Shown: positions 46,326 through 57,545 of the stretch, in pieces | Layout: each line of letters starts with the position of its first letter | Position numbering within the stretch: the stretch's first letter is position 1 | DNA from: Aurelia coerulea | Lineage: Eukaryota > Cnidaria > Scyphozoa > Semaeostomeae > Ulmaridae | Reading direction: 5' to 3' | DNA length: 64,000 nt | NCBI GenBank assembly: GCA_039566865.1 | Contig: CM076948.1 | Span: 20,161,001 to 20,225,000 of the forward strand | Made by a program: the position numbers and the translations under genes | Notes under the pieces: model-generated | Told to the model about the DNA's origin: nothing | Databases searched by the model: none | Seen by the model: the letters and a program-made list of their open reading frames with translations, nothing else

Positions 46326-46589
46326 CATTACACAAATTTAGATCAACACTACTCTAAAAGAAACTACTATGCTGTTATGAAACTACTAAGAATGCACCAA
46401 AGATGATGCAACTGAAACTCTTTGTGAGCCAAGGTGCATCATGCAATGAATGAGAATGTTCAACCCACCGATGATTCAGGGATTCTAGATTAGCTGGATC
46501 GCTATTGGTTGATTTTGTAGTTTTTTGGAACTAAATTGACCAGCATTCAGAAGAGAAGAATTTATTTACGTTCCAAAAGTTTGTGGAAG

Positions 46590-46963
46590 CAAGGGCGATG
46601 GAACGATTTTCGTGTAGGCCTAGCCTGCTTGCAGACTAGTGTAGGCCTAGCCCGGGCCTAAGTAGTGCTTTAATGATCGTCCCAATTCCTTGGAGTGATA
46701 AACAAAGATTAAAGAGTTGATTACCTGTGTTTTATCTGCGCCTTCATCTCTGTTCTCGATTTGAATTTGCTGTGCTTGGATTTGGCCTGCTTACTGTTTT
46801 ATATTGCAGAGAAAAGAGATGAAGATGCAGATAAAACACAACCCAATTGCATAAAGATGTACACATGTAATCAACACTTTAATCTTTGTTTGCCACTCCA
46901 AGAAATACAGATGATCAATTAGGCCCGGGCTACGCCTACATGAAAATCATCCCATCGCCCTTG
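46590..46963. mobile_element. Palindromic MITE, CAAGGGCGATGG ends
   Basis: The ~374-bp element has inverted ends CAAGGGCGATGGAACGATTT / CAAGGGCGATGGGATGATTT and arms pairing around a centre near 46775 (attaaagagttgattac with gtaatcaacactttaat). Flanks share only a short TGGAA, so the target duplication is unclear. Ends resemble the hAT-like element at 45100-45981. Confidence 0.65.
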
Positions 46964-47049
46964 ATGGAAAAAACCAAGAGCTGAAGGTTCTTACGCTCTA
47001 CTACAAAGATTTTACTGTCTCCTAAACGAAGCTTTTGTTGACGCTTTTC

Positions 47050-49641
47050 TTAGAAGTTGGATCAATTCTTTAGGCATATGGCGTATGTACATTTCTATGA
47101 TTTTAATAATGAGGAAAACGATTATGAGTTCAGAAATTTCTTGGATGCCTATGACCTACAATATCTGGTCAAAGCAGCAACGTGTTTTAAGTCGAATACT
47201 AATCCTAGAACTATTGATTTGATACTGACGAACAGAAATAGATGTTTCTCTAATTCATTAACTACTGAAACAGGATTATCTGATTTTCATTTAATGGTAT
47301 CAACGGTTCTAAAGAGTGGATTTGTAAAGAGGGGTCCCGAAATATTAAACTACCGTGACTATAGCAAATTTGATTATGTAAAGTTTAGGAGTGACTTGCG
47401 TGAAGAATTAAGTAAATGTTTCGGAGATGGAACCACTTACGACCATTTCAATGCTACTGTTGAAAAGGTTTTTAATAAGCACGCTTCCCTCAAGAAGAAA
47501 TCTGTTCGAGCAAATGATGGTCCTTTTATGACCAAGGTCTTGAGGAAAGCGATTATGCTAAGAACTAGATTACGTAACATATACAATAAAAATAGGACGC
47601 AAGACAAATGGAATGCTTTAAAAAAACAGCTAAACAAATGTGTAAAGATATTACGACAAGCGAAGGTTGATTACTACCATATGTTACTACGGAAACCTCG
47701 ATGTGAAAGATATTTCAGATAACAGAAGGTTTTGGAAAACGGTAAAGCCTCTTTTCTCAGATAAAATTCAAACCCCTGGAAGCATTACCTTATTAGAGGG
47801 TGATGAACTGGTCTCTGATGATAAGAAAGTTGCCAAAATCCTAAATAATTACTTCGTCAATATCACTGCTAGCCTAGAAATTTCAGAGGTAGAGGAGAAT
47901 TTGACAAAAACAAACAAATTAAGTGACTCTATAGACATTGCCGTAAATATGTACAAGCACCACCCGAGTATACAATCGATAAAGCAAAGGGTAACTGTCT
48001 GTGAAAAATTTTCTTTCCAGCAAGTTTTCTTTGGAGGAGATATTGTGTCAGCTTAAGGCTTGGCCAAACTGGACAACATTGTCGGGGAACATGGACAAAA
48101 CGCAAATGTTGCTCAAATGTTGCCCAGTTTGGCCACTTTGTCGGCCGACAAATTCATCAGAAAATTTGTTGCCGAAATGTTCAAACATGCTCAAACATTT
48201 TGTGGCAACATTTGTCGTTCAGTTCGATGTTTCCCAGTTTGGCCACAATGTTGGGCAACAATTCAACTTAATTTCCCTTTTTTCTAACTTTCATCTTCAT
48301 CTAAGGCATCCAGTAACAGCAAGCAGGCTACAGCTTTCTTTCGTTCTGCCATATTTTAGCTAAATTTTGGGTTCAAGTACAATATGGCGCGGTAAGCCAC
48401 CTATCAAATCAAATTTGGCACGCCTTTTGATAACAACAGCAACAATATGCTGCACGACCATGTTGCCCAGTTTGGCCACAATGTTTCGACTACATAAAAA
48501 TGAAAAAAAATTCAAGCAACATTGTTGGGCAACATTGTTGCCAAGTTTGGCCCTAGCTTTAAGAACTTAGATCCGACTAAAGCTTCTCCTTTTGGCAGCA
48601 TACCTGTGAAAATATTAACTGAACACTCTGATTTGTTTGCCCCAATGATACAACTCTTCATCAATGAGAGTATAAACACAAGCAAATTTCCAAAAGAATT
48701 AAAGAAAGGAGAGATTACATCCCTCTTTAAGAATAGTGGTGCCTTTACAAAAAAGAATTACAGGTCTATAGCAGTCTTACCGGCTATATCCAAAATTTAT
48801 GAGAGAACAGTTTCAGGTCAAATTGTTCGTTGCATGGAAAATATCTTCTCTCCCTATCTTTGTGCGTATCAAAAAGGCTATAACACCCAACATGCACTCC
48901 TTAGATTGATAGAAAAATGCAGATCTTTCTTAGATACGAAAGGGTTCACAGGCGCAATTCTAATGGACCTTTCGAAGGCATTTGATTGTCTGAATCACGA
49001 ACTCCTCATTGCAAAGCTTGAAGCTTACGGCTTCAGTAGATCTGCCATAAAACTGGTTCATGACTATCTTTCGAATAGGAAACAGCGAGTTAAGGTAAAT
49101 GGGTCATTCAGTTCCTGGGAGGAATCAATTAAGGGAGTACCTCAAGGTTCTGTTTTGGGACCCCTCCTATTTAATGTATTTATAAACGACCTTTTCTTTT
49201 TGGTGGAAGAGGCTGAGATTTGCAACTATGCTGATGACACAACTATCTATGTGCTAAATCATGAACTAGAGCATATTGTTTCTAGCCTTGAAACAGATGC
49301 TCAAAAGCTCTCTAAGTGGTTTCTTGATCACAGTATGAAACTAAATGCTGACAAATGTCATCTTTTGATTTTTGGGGAGAAAAACACTGACGTATCAGTG
49401 CAAATTGGTGCAACTACGATAACAGAATCTGTTGAAGAAAAACTTTTGGGAGTAACTCTGGATAAGAGCCTTGATTTCAAGAACCATGTGAACACACTTT
49501 GTAGAAAAGCTGGACAGAAGTTGCATGCACTTGCACGCATTTCAAACTATGTGGATGTTGAGAAATTGAAGATTATGATGAACGCCTTCGTTATCTCTCA
49601 GTTTAGCTATTGTCCACTTGTTTGGATGTTCCATGATAGGT
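47050..49641 (+). pseudogene. LINE with endonuclease C-end and reverse transcriptase, disrupted
   Basis: The longest LINE copy here. 47057-47722 encodes the C-terminal part of an APE-type endonuclease (RTIDLILTN, then LSDFHLMV) and the linker. The frame then shifts and continues at about 47690-48057 (DISDNRRFWKTVKPLFSDKI). It is interrupted by a 498-bp MITE (48058-48555) and resumes as the reverse transcriptase (48564-49641) with MDLSKAFDCLNHELL, GVPQGSVLGPLLFNVF, the catalytic NYADDTTIYV, and KLLGVTLDKSLDFKNH. The end at 49641 joins directly to a truncated Mutator-like element, so the C-terminus is lost. The 5' half of the endonuclease and any ORF1 are missing. Neither breaks in frame nor the insertion are compatible with activity. 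Confidence 0.88.
48058..48555. mobile_element. hAT-like MITE inserted in the LINE
   Basis: The element begins GCTTGGCCAAACTGGACAAC, ends in the inverse GTTGCCAAGTTTGGCCCTA, and is flanked by GCTTAAG (48051-48057) and GCTTTAAG (48556-48563). The LINE frame is continuous across the two flanks (...QLK then NLDPTKAS). The phrase ttgcccagtttggcca recurs at least five times as subterminal repeats, a hAT trait. Confidence 0.8.
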
Positions 49642-50047
49642 AAACACGAGCATAGATCGAAAGAAGAAGGATATATCTACACACATGCCGCGGGCATTTT
49701 ATTCATTTGGTCCAGAAGCTGAGCAGTAAATTTTTTGATAACACCAATAAAATAAGAGAATTGAATCGCCTTCCAAATGGCTTTTGAACCAAACAAATAA
49801 AATGCCCGCCGCAGATGTGTAGATGCATCCTTCTTCTTTCGATCTATACTCATAATTGTCCTTAAAACAAAATCGGAAATGCACAACGAGCAAGCTAGCT
49901 ACCCGGGTTTCAGAGAAACTGTTGCGGTTTTGTTTGTATTGATTTACTGGTTGAGAGAATTTCCTTTGTCTCTAATCGCTAATCGCTTTGAATTGAGGTG
50001 TCAACGAAAGCAGCTCATGCTATTGTATTACAAAATCTGCCCTTGTT
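49641..50047. mobile_element. Mutator-like palindromic element, truncated copy 3
   Basis: The right arm and centre match 11830-12429 and 17988-18581 (ends ...AAATCTGCCCTTGTT). The left arm is cut to ~110 bp at the junction with the LINE. The 9-bp duplication is therefore not visible. The short frames in it are the same palindrome by-products seen in the other copies. Confidence 0.75.
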
Positions 50048-50126
50048 TAATCGCCCCTAAAGCTAAACCAGTTTTCATGGACTGCTGCATCATGAATAGT
50101 GATAATGATAACAATCGCTTTATGTA

Positions 50127-50721
50127 CAGGGTGTCCCAAAAAAATGTGCCCCGTTTGTCTGTAGATTGCGACAAAACGGTAAAACATTCTCGCCAATTTT
50201 TTGCATGATGCTGCTCTTTAGATATTCAATTAAAGTTTGCAACCATCCCCGTAAAGATCCGTTGAGAAATGACGTTGCTATGACCTTCAGGAGACCAAAT
50301 TTTCCCGATCACTGAAACCAGCAGTCGGCCATTTTGTCTTACTATATTGAAGCGATAAATAGCTTCATGGATTGAAAATGAAACAGCAGCCTCCAATTTC
50401 ATAGCTTTCGTGAAAAATTCGATAATCCTCGGAGAGTTCCACTATTTCTGACCTCACAGAAACTATTTCTTACTTCACGTGAAGATACTTATCACTGCAA
50501 AAAAAGTAAGACAAAATGGCCGACCGCTGGTTTCAGTCACCAGGCAAATTTGGTCTTCTGAAGGTCATAGCTCCATCATTTCTCAACGGATTTTTACGGG
50601 GATGGTTGGAAACTTTAACTGAATATCTGAAGAGCAGCACCATGCAAACTTTTGCTGAGTATCTTTTGCCGTTTTGTCGCAATCTTTAGGCAAACGGGGC
50701 ACAATTTTTTGGGACACCCTG
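50127..50721. mobile_element. TA-flanked hairpin MITE, CAGGGTGTCCC ends
   Basis: The 595-bp element has ends CAGGGTGTCCCAAAAAAATG in inverse, TA on both sides and near-perfect arms around about 50424 (for example ggtcatagctccatcattt near 50565 with its complement near 50275). No coding content. Confidence 0.87.
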
Positions 50722-51399
50722 TACAGCTGGATAATGACGTGGATTGTGCCAGAAAGCACAAAATGATAGAAACCAACTAACTTAGACTAATTTACAGCAA
50801 TACTATTTCAAAATTTTACAATTGAAACCCTCCCCCGCCCATCATTTATGTTTTCGCCAAAAATGAAACTAGCTGTCAGTACTTACATTGAGCCATAATT
50901 GTAATAATCTCATTCCTTTAAGGCATTTCTTGTTAGTTTGGAGATGCAAAATATTCTGAGATTTTTCTTCATTCAGCCATCTTGGCAGATCATTTGAACG
51001 CCATTTTCGACGGTCTTGTTTGCTTTTGGCAGGAAGTAAGATTCAAATCAGGATTAGCCAATCAAAGTAGGTTTTTTCGAATAGTTTTTCTGATTGGAAC
51101 ATACACATCGTATGCCCATTGAGATTTTTCTTAAATTTAGTACGTATAGAGACATGAATCAAATCTAACAATGTTTTGTGAAGTAAGGCTAGCATTATCC
51201 AATCTAACGTTTCCAATCTAACGTTGTAAAGTTGGTTGATTTTGCAGGCTGCATGAATTTCCATTTAATAAGACGTCAGATGATCAACAAGATCTGATGA
51301 TGCAGGAGCTTGCTTCCTTAAAGCACATCCGAGCACTGACGATAGAACCACTTGGAGATTGGAGACAACAGAAGCTTTGCAGTAAATTCCATCATTGCA

Positions 51400-51985
51400 G
51401 TAGAAAACAAGTATCAACAAGTTGGGGTTACATATTTTGTGATTGCCTTCGCACCTTGTTCTTGTGATAAAAAATAGACACATTTCTCAATGAAGACACA
51501 GATAAGAATTGCATCTTGCTCAATTCTTCAGATGCCTGGAACATTGTCAATGGTTCTATTTAGATTTTAATACAAATGACAGATTGGCTTATCTGATACA
51601 ACCTTGGCTGCTTTGAGACATCAGATATTTGAATGCTGCCGATATTTGTATATTGTACACGACAAAGTTGGGATTGCACAGGGTTACCGAGAACGCAACT
51701 TGCCTTTAAAGAGCCCAACAAATCAGCATTCGTAGCCCAACTCACACTAGCTCAATTCTTCAGAGGCCTTGGACATGGGCAGCTGTTTGTTGACATTTTG
51801 ACACCGATGAGATATTGCTTCATCGCATTCATTATTGTAATTCCTCGAGACTGCTGCTATTTAACAACAATTGTAAAGGTAGCAAAATGCAAAGCAGAAC
51901 TTGGATGTGAAACTTTCAGCATTACTGACAGGAAAAACGATCTACAATTTGGGGTCACACAGGGTTACCAGCTTGGTTCGCTTCT
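51400..51985 (+). promoter_or_regulatory. Leader modules of receptor gene 4 (three copies)
   Basis: Copies begin at about 51417 (caacaagttggggttacat), 51665 (aaagttgggattgcacaggg) and 51946 (caatttggggtcacacaggg), a spacing of 240-285 bp. Copies one and two are followed by a ctcaattcttcagaggccttgg-type phrase. The last copy ends ~60 bp before the ATG. A 1-kb block containing them is shared with receptor gene 5. Function unknown. Confidence 0.55.
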
Positions 51986-52027
51986 TTTGCAAAAAGGAAA
52001 CAGCTTAGGAGACGCAATAAATTTACG

Positions 52028-53323
52028 ATGATCAAGGATTGCATAATTATGCTCCCGGTGGGGCCTATGACAACGCCAGTTATTTACATTCTGGTGATAA
52101 TAAACTTTCTCACGTCTATAAGTAGCAGTGTGATCAATTTCTGCTTTATTGCAGGTATCCTCGGCAGGAAAAAGCTTATAACGCCGACAAATTTAATAGT
52201 AGTATCACTATCTGTCAGTGATTTCCTGGTAGGTGTTCTAAGTCAACCTCTGATGTTTGCACATTTATTGGTGAATCGATGGACTGTTCGCAACTGTGCA
52301 CTTGCATCTATTTCTTTCTATACCGTCAGTTTATTTTGCGGGGTATCGGGCCTCTGTTTACCTGTAATAAGCCTTGACAGATATATACGCATGAAAAAGC
52401 TGCAATACTACAGGAAATATGTCACCATAAAACGTGTCGTTATGGTAATTGTTACAGCGTGGATAAACGCAGCTATGATTGTCCTTATTCCAATGGTCGG
52501 CATTCCGCACTATATCTATTGGATTACTGTCATATCTTCTCTCGGCGCCATTTCCATTGTAATGTCCATGGCATACGCTTCATTAATTACTGGACTGACA
52601 AAGCCCTCTCTCGTCAGAGTTAAGCCTATCAATAGTCTGCGGAAACCGTCTTTGACAACCATGCATTCAGGAACAACCAACTGGCCGTCAATAGCAGAAC
52701 CAACAACTGCTGCACCAGCAACAACAACAAACATAGCACTAACAACAGCAGCAACCACAGAACCAGCAACAGCCACAGCCAGAGAACCAACGACAGTATC
52801 AACAAGCACATTACCAACAACAGTAACAACAGCCACAGTACCTGCAGTAGCAACTACCACAGAACCAACAACAGTAACAACAACCACAGTACCAACAACC
52901 ACAGTACCTGCAGTAGCAACAACCACAGAACCAACAACAGTAACAACAACAACATCACCAGCAGTAGCAGCAATCATAGAACCAACTGTAGCAACGACTA
53001 CTACGGATTATTCGACATTAAAATCTGAAAGAATGTTAGCGAAAGATGAAAGGAGGCAAATGCGCATTACTATTACTGTAGCAATACTGGTTGTGGTGGT
53101 GATTGCATCATGGACGCCGTGTTTCATTTCAGGCCTTTTATGGGCATTGGACGTTCCGGAATCCAACAAAGACAGGAAAATAATTACTATTCATTATTTC
53201 TCTATTATGATTGGTGTTGCATCATCAAGTGTCAATCCATTGTTGTATTGTTGGAGGATCAAAGAAGTTCGAAAGGCAGCCCTAGATGTTTTTCGAAAAA
53301 TCGTGACGTTCAAACTATGCTAG
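52028..53323 (+). CDS. Class A GPCR, receptor 4, long Thr-rich loop 3 (431 aa)
   Basis: A seven-helix receptor and sister of receptor 5. N1.50 is 37, D2.50 is 65, Cys90, DRY is 117-119, SWTP is 361-364, NPLLY is 403-407, and the protein ends in Cys. The notable part is intracellular loop 3 (about 191-345): after a conserved KPSLVRVKPINSLRKPS it runs into ~105 residues of Thr/Ala/Pro/Val repeats (VPAVATTTEPTTVTTTTVPT). At the DNA level these include a 66-bp unit (two copies starting at 52838 and 52904) made of ACA/ACC/GCA triplets. The loop stays in frame, implying selection to keep the receptor open. Ligand unknown; heavy Thr content offers many possible kinase sites (inference). Confidence 0.93.
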   Translation: MIKDCIIMLPVGPMTTPVIYILVIINFLTSISSSVINFCFIAGILGRKKLITPTNLIVVSLSVSDFLVGVLSQPLMFAHLLVNRWTVRNCALASISFYTVSLFCGVSGLCLPVISLDRYIRMKKLQYYRKYVTIKRVVMVIVTAWINAAMIVLIPMVGIPHYIYWITVISSLGAISIVMSMAYASLITGLTKPSLVRVKPINSLRKPSLTTMHSGTTNWPSIAEPTTAAPATTTNIALTTAATTEPATATAREPTTVSTSTLPTTVTTATVPAVATTTEPTTVTTTTVPTTTVPAVATTTEPTTVTTTTSPAVAAIIEPTVATTTTDYSTLKSERMLAKDERRQMRITITVAILVVVVIASWTPCFISGLLWALDVPESNKDRKIITIHYFSIMIGVASSSVNPLLYCWRIKEVRKAALDVFRKIVTFKLC

Positions 53324-53590
53324 AGAAATGGTTGCAAAACTAGCGACTGGTATAATGCTGTGTGTAGCATTATGTATCGTGATAGTATCAGCTTTCCCAA
53401 AACTCATTGTATCATAGATATTCTTACTACGAAAAACACTGAGTGTCATCTTACATTTGGTGTCATCAGAAAATGTGACGTAAACTAGTTGCAAGTAATG
53501 GTATTTTAAAGTCGTGTATCTAAAGTTTGATTGATACTGAAGAAAAGCAATCAAAAATTCTCTTATTTGCCATCGCTTTGATCATTAAAT

Positions 53591-54026
53591 CACGGGGGGG
53601 GGGAGTTGTTGGCCAAATTTTGGGTAGGGGTCTACTGCGAGCATCTTCAAAAGGGTACCGTTGGCTAGACCAATTTTTACGAAAATGGTACCCTTGGCCA
53701 GATTAATTTTTACGTAAATGGTACCCTTGGCTAGACCAATTTGACCATTCTCTGGACCAATTTTTACGAAAATGGTAACCTTGGCTAGACCAATTTTGAC
53801 CATTTCCTCGACCAATATTGTCAAATTTGTACCAAATATGATTTCATGACCGCTCGTTGGACCAATATTGTCAAAAATGATGCCCTGGGCTAGACCGTTG
53901 CTGGCCAAAATTGCAAAAAGTATACCCTTGGCTAGACTAGAAGTCCGAAAAAGTGAAAAAGTATACCTTTGCTCGCGGCACATCCCCAGGTACCTTTACT
54001 ATGGAAACCCCCCCCCCCTCCCCGTG
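53591..54026. mobile_element. hAT-like MITE 3' of receptor 4
   Basis: The 436-bp element, homologous to 44274-44666 but inverted, has CACGGGGG / CCCCGTG ends. The flanks are CATTAAAT (53583-53590) and TAATAAAT (54027-54034). The same place after receptor 5 (about 62632-62642) reads attattaaatatgct with no insertion, so the ancestral 8-bp target was TATTAAAT. It inserted after the receptor 4/5 duplication, at an ATTAAA hexamer ~260 bp past the stop. Confidence 0.85.
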
Positions 54027-54034
54027 TAATAAAT

Positions 54035-54530
54035 ATGCTAATTTTAAGGAGAAGAAGCTTTTGTGAGAAGAAAATTTGGCGTTTCCGTGTTTTGGCCTAA
54101 ATTCGCGGAAGCTTATTCCACGAAATTTCCTAAAATGTGAAATTTGCGAAAGTTTATTCCTGATAAGTGTTTTTTCAATCAAATATTGATATTCCTCGTC
54201 TCAAATTCAATATGATCTTTTGATGAAAAATCTTTTTAACAATCTACCAACAAACATAGATATGAATCTACCAACAAGCATAGATATGAATCTACCAACA
54301 AGCATAGATATGAATCTACCAACAAGCATAGATATGAATTACTCGAAAGAGTCCTCGAAGAATTGAGGAACATTTGAGACACTGTAGAATTTGGTAGGAA
54401 AACTAGCTCGCAAAAGTTTATTCTCAAGAAATTTCCCATTTTGGCCGATTCGCAAAATTTAATTGCGAAAATTCTGCGTTTATTCCAACTCGCGAAAGTT
54501 TTTTCCAACGAAAGTATCTTTGCTCAAAGT
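54035..54530. repeat. Repeat with 'cgcgaaagtttattcc' phrases and a 24-bp tandem
   Basis: The phrases ttcgcgaaa..ttattcc and gaaatttccc recur several times on both sides of a 24-bp tandem repeat (unit atgaatctaccaacaagcat + agat, about four copies, 54239-54333). The left ~200 bp are duplicated after receptor 5 (62640-62850); the tandem is not. No gene was recognised; 54531-55014 holds nothing obvious. Confidence 0.6.
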
Positions 54531-55014
54531 ATATGCAAAATGAATGCTTCTGGTAAAGCAAAATAGGGGTTCACCAATGCAACTTCAAATGAAGATTGTG
54601 TTGTACATTAGCGCCAATCGCCAATTACCGCCACTTTTTCTTTTAACCTTTTAACGACGAGCATGACAAATGACTAATGGAAAATTGAGGTAAATTGCGG
54701 ACCATTCTATAAAGCAAAATCCTGTTGCTTTTCAAATAATTCACGTCAATTTAGCCCGAGCCCTTGCGACCCGCATAATATGCTCGTAGATAAAGGCTTC
54801 TGGCCAATCAAATGTATCTTCGCCGGTGCTCAATATCATTTTTGACCGGTTCTCGATGGAATCCATTAATCAAATAGTGGGGCTGACCGGGGCTCGACGT
54901 CAAAATGAATTCATTCGATCCGTAGGAGATTGTTCCATTGCTGAATTGAGATTGAAATGATGCAGTTCAGAACTCAAAATGATTGACTGGCTGCTCGCGT
55001 ACTCTTTTGGAAAT

Positions 55015-55428
55015 CCCAGGGGGGTACTCCCTAACTTTCAATACGGGTGGGTCCATGCCACTATTTCTTTGCTGACCACTAAATATTAAGCCTGATGTTT
55101 TGGGGACCCCAAATATTGAGTCTAACGTTTTGGAGACCCCAAATATTGTTATCTATTTCTGGGGTCTCTGACATGTTTTTGAATGATTTCAATTTGAGCT
55201 TCTCGATCTTTCTCAGTTTTTGAATAATACCAAAACATTCATTTCATGATTCGCAACTTCAGGGCCAAATTGTGCGATTCTTCCTTTCTTCAGATTTGTG
55301 GACCCCAAATATTGAATTTTTATCCATGTTGTTATTCACAGACCCCAAATGTTGATTGAACATAAAATTTCAGACCCCAAATATTGGCATGGACCCCCCG
55401 TATTGGAAGTCAATGACTACCCCCTGGG
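55015..55428. mobile_element. hAT-like MITE with CCCAGGGG ends
   Basis: The 414-bp element has inverted ends CCCAGGGGGGTACTCCCTAA / CCCAGGGGGTAGTCATTGAC and flanks TTGGAAAT / TGGGAAAT (8 bp, one mismatch). The phrase gaccccaaatattg occurs about six times inside. Non-coding. Confidence 0.75.
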
Positions 55429-55436
55429 TGGGAAAT

Positions 55437-56060
55437 ACTACGAAGGAAATCAATCACCGATTTACTGCTACAAGAGAGGCTGCGCTATATACGAATTAGA
55501 GGAGACAAGCAGTAAATAAACCATCACCAAAACAAATGATTGCTCTCTTTCTGCACAATACAAATTTTCCATGATGTATACAGGAGAGGAATGATGTAAA
55601 ACACGCAGCAATAGTCTGATGCCTGTTGCATTTGTTGCATTTTGGTATATTCTAACGATTATGATTCGTGCTAAAAATTACTATCACTAAAAGCAACTGA
55701 GTTGATAATCAAACTTAAATCTAGTTTATTTTTGTTTTCTTGATCGTTATAGATAACTGTAAGGCATTTTAGAGTATTTGTATCAGTAGTTAAGGGTTTG
55801 GATGAAACAATGACAAACTGGTGTAAATAAATAGTGAATAAGTGATATATATGATGAGCTTAAGTAGATGTTTTGTTGCCAATTATTGCTAGACTATGTT
55901 CCAGACCACTTGAAAGGGACAGTTGTCTGTGTAACGGAGCACTTATTCTTCTTCAGATGATGAGCTGAATTGCGATATACTTAAAGGAAACATGTCATGT
56001 TAGCAATTGGTTAATACAACAAAAAACTTGTTATTTCATTTGATATTTGATATTTGATTC
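55437..56060. other. Unannotated sequence
   Basis: No gene or repeat structure was recognised before the 3' end of the antisense LINE. Confidence 0.35.
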
Positions 56061-56064
56061 TTTT

Positions 56065-57545
56065 AAGGAGGGTTGCCCTTCAGCCGGAGCTGTTTTACAA
56101 GGGGCCCTCCACTTAAAACACTACTTACAATATAAATTTACAAAGGAATAGATTAAATACACTATCACTAAATACAATAAAAACCATAACTATAAAAACC
56201 TAATAACATTTTACAAAGTTTAAGATAAAGGAAAAGAAACACTAACTTCTAAATAGACTGTTTAAAACTATTTAGGGAAGATACCGTTTGATTTCAGCAG
56301 GAAGGTCATTCCATATTTTTGCTCCTCGATAAGAAAAACATTTTTGCCCATTACTTGACTTTTTCTTGGGTAGTCTTAAATCTGTCTCTGTATTACGCAG
56401 GACATACAAAGAGCTCTTTGAGTTTCGGGTGAAGAGGTCACAGAGGTATTTCGGAGCCAGTTCATGCAGGGACATGAAGACCATTGTTTTAGATTCACCA
56501 GCTATAAGTTCTTCAATGGTCTTCCAACCCAGCCTGTCAATAAGTGGTCTACTTGGGGTGTCAAAACTGCTATTGGTTATAATTCTAGCAGCTCGGTTTT
56601 GAAGTTTTTGCAACTGATTCAGCTCAGTCGATCCGGCACAACCCCAAACAGAGCAACAATATCGAAAGTGTGGCTCGACAATACCTGTGTAAAGAGTCTT
56701 CAGAGTTTCCTGCGGTAGGAAAGTTTTGGCATGCTTTAAAAAGCCAATAGCTCTAGAAACTTTAGTAGAAACAGTCTTGATGTGTTCTTTCCAGTTAAGA
56801 GAGTTATCAATCTGCACACCAAGGTATTTAGTTTTTTGGATTACTTTGAGCTCGTTGTCACGAATTTTCAAATCCAAATCCTCAGTTCGATTTTTGAGGA
56901 TGTTATGCTTTTGCTTAGTGGAAACTAACATGGAATTTGTTTTCGCAACATTCAAAGAGAGTTTGTTGCCTTGAAGCCAAGTGTCCAGTTGTTTGAGATC
57001 ATCATTGATGGCGTCATTCAGCACATTTATATCTGAAGACTGGTAGCACAGACTTGTATCATCAGCATACATAGAAACAACTGAATTTTGGACAGCTTGT
57101 GGTAGATCATTGATATAAATAAGGAAGAGAAGGGGACCAAGACATGAGCCTTGGGGCACACCGACATCTATACCCTCGGTTTTTGAACAGACACCATTAA
57201 CCCGACAAAACTGTTTTCGGTTGTATAGGTATGATTTAAACCATGCGAGTTCCCGCTGTTGAACGCCATAGTGCGCCAGTTTTTGGCAAAGAATCTTATG
57301 GTCAACAGTGTCAAATGCTTTTTTTAGATCAATGAAAACTAGGCCCACAAGCTTCCCAAGATCCAGCCCATTGTACCAATCGTCGGTATTTTTAAGTAGG
57401 TGGGTTACAGTAGAATGCAGGCGCAAATAGGCAGATTGGCCAGATGAAAACAGACCGTTATCTTCCATATGCGTATACACCTGATTGGTTACTAGCTTTT
57501 CAAAGAGCCTTGAAAGGACAGGTAAGACTGTTTCGTGTCTTTTCA
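56065..57545 (-). pseudogene. LINE reverse transcriptase, near-intact 3' half
   Basis: A 424-codon minus-strand frame (56272-57546) with no internal stop reads VLPVLSRLFEKLV, VFIDLKKAFDTVDHKIL, VGVPQGSCLGPLLFLIYIND, the catalytic MYADDTSL, KTKYLGVQIDNSLNWKEH, and the C-terminal FSYRGAKIWNDLPAEIK. The first residues (MKRHETV) do not fit the family, so the 5' truncation lies at ~57530. The 3' part has a hairpin (GGAGGG at 56067-56072 with CCCTCC at 56105-56110) near the element end. It is the youngest-looking LINE in the window, with no frame breaks in the reverse transcriptase, but lacks the endonuclease. Confidence 0.9.

Noticed and set aside
51940..52025. The receptor 4 leader translates as GVTQGYQLGSLLL, resembling the GVPQGSVLGPLLF motif of reverse transcriptases.
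   Set aside because: The corresponding leaders of the other receptor genes do not preserve the reading frame or the motif, and no other reverse transcriptase motif lies nearby. I treat it as chance, though an ancient LINE scrap is not excluded.
52516..52977. 153-codon minus-strand frame rich in Val across receptor 4 loop 3 (and its counterpart at 61645-62004).
   Set aside because: It is the complement of the Thr-rich repeat; a low-complexity shadow, not a gene.
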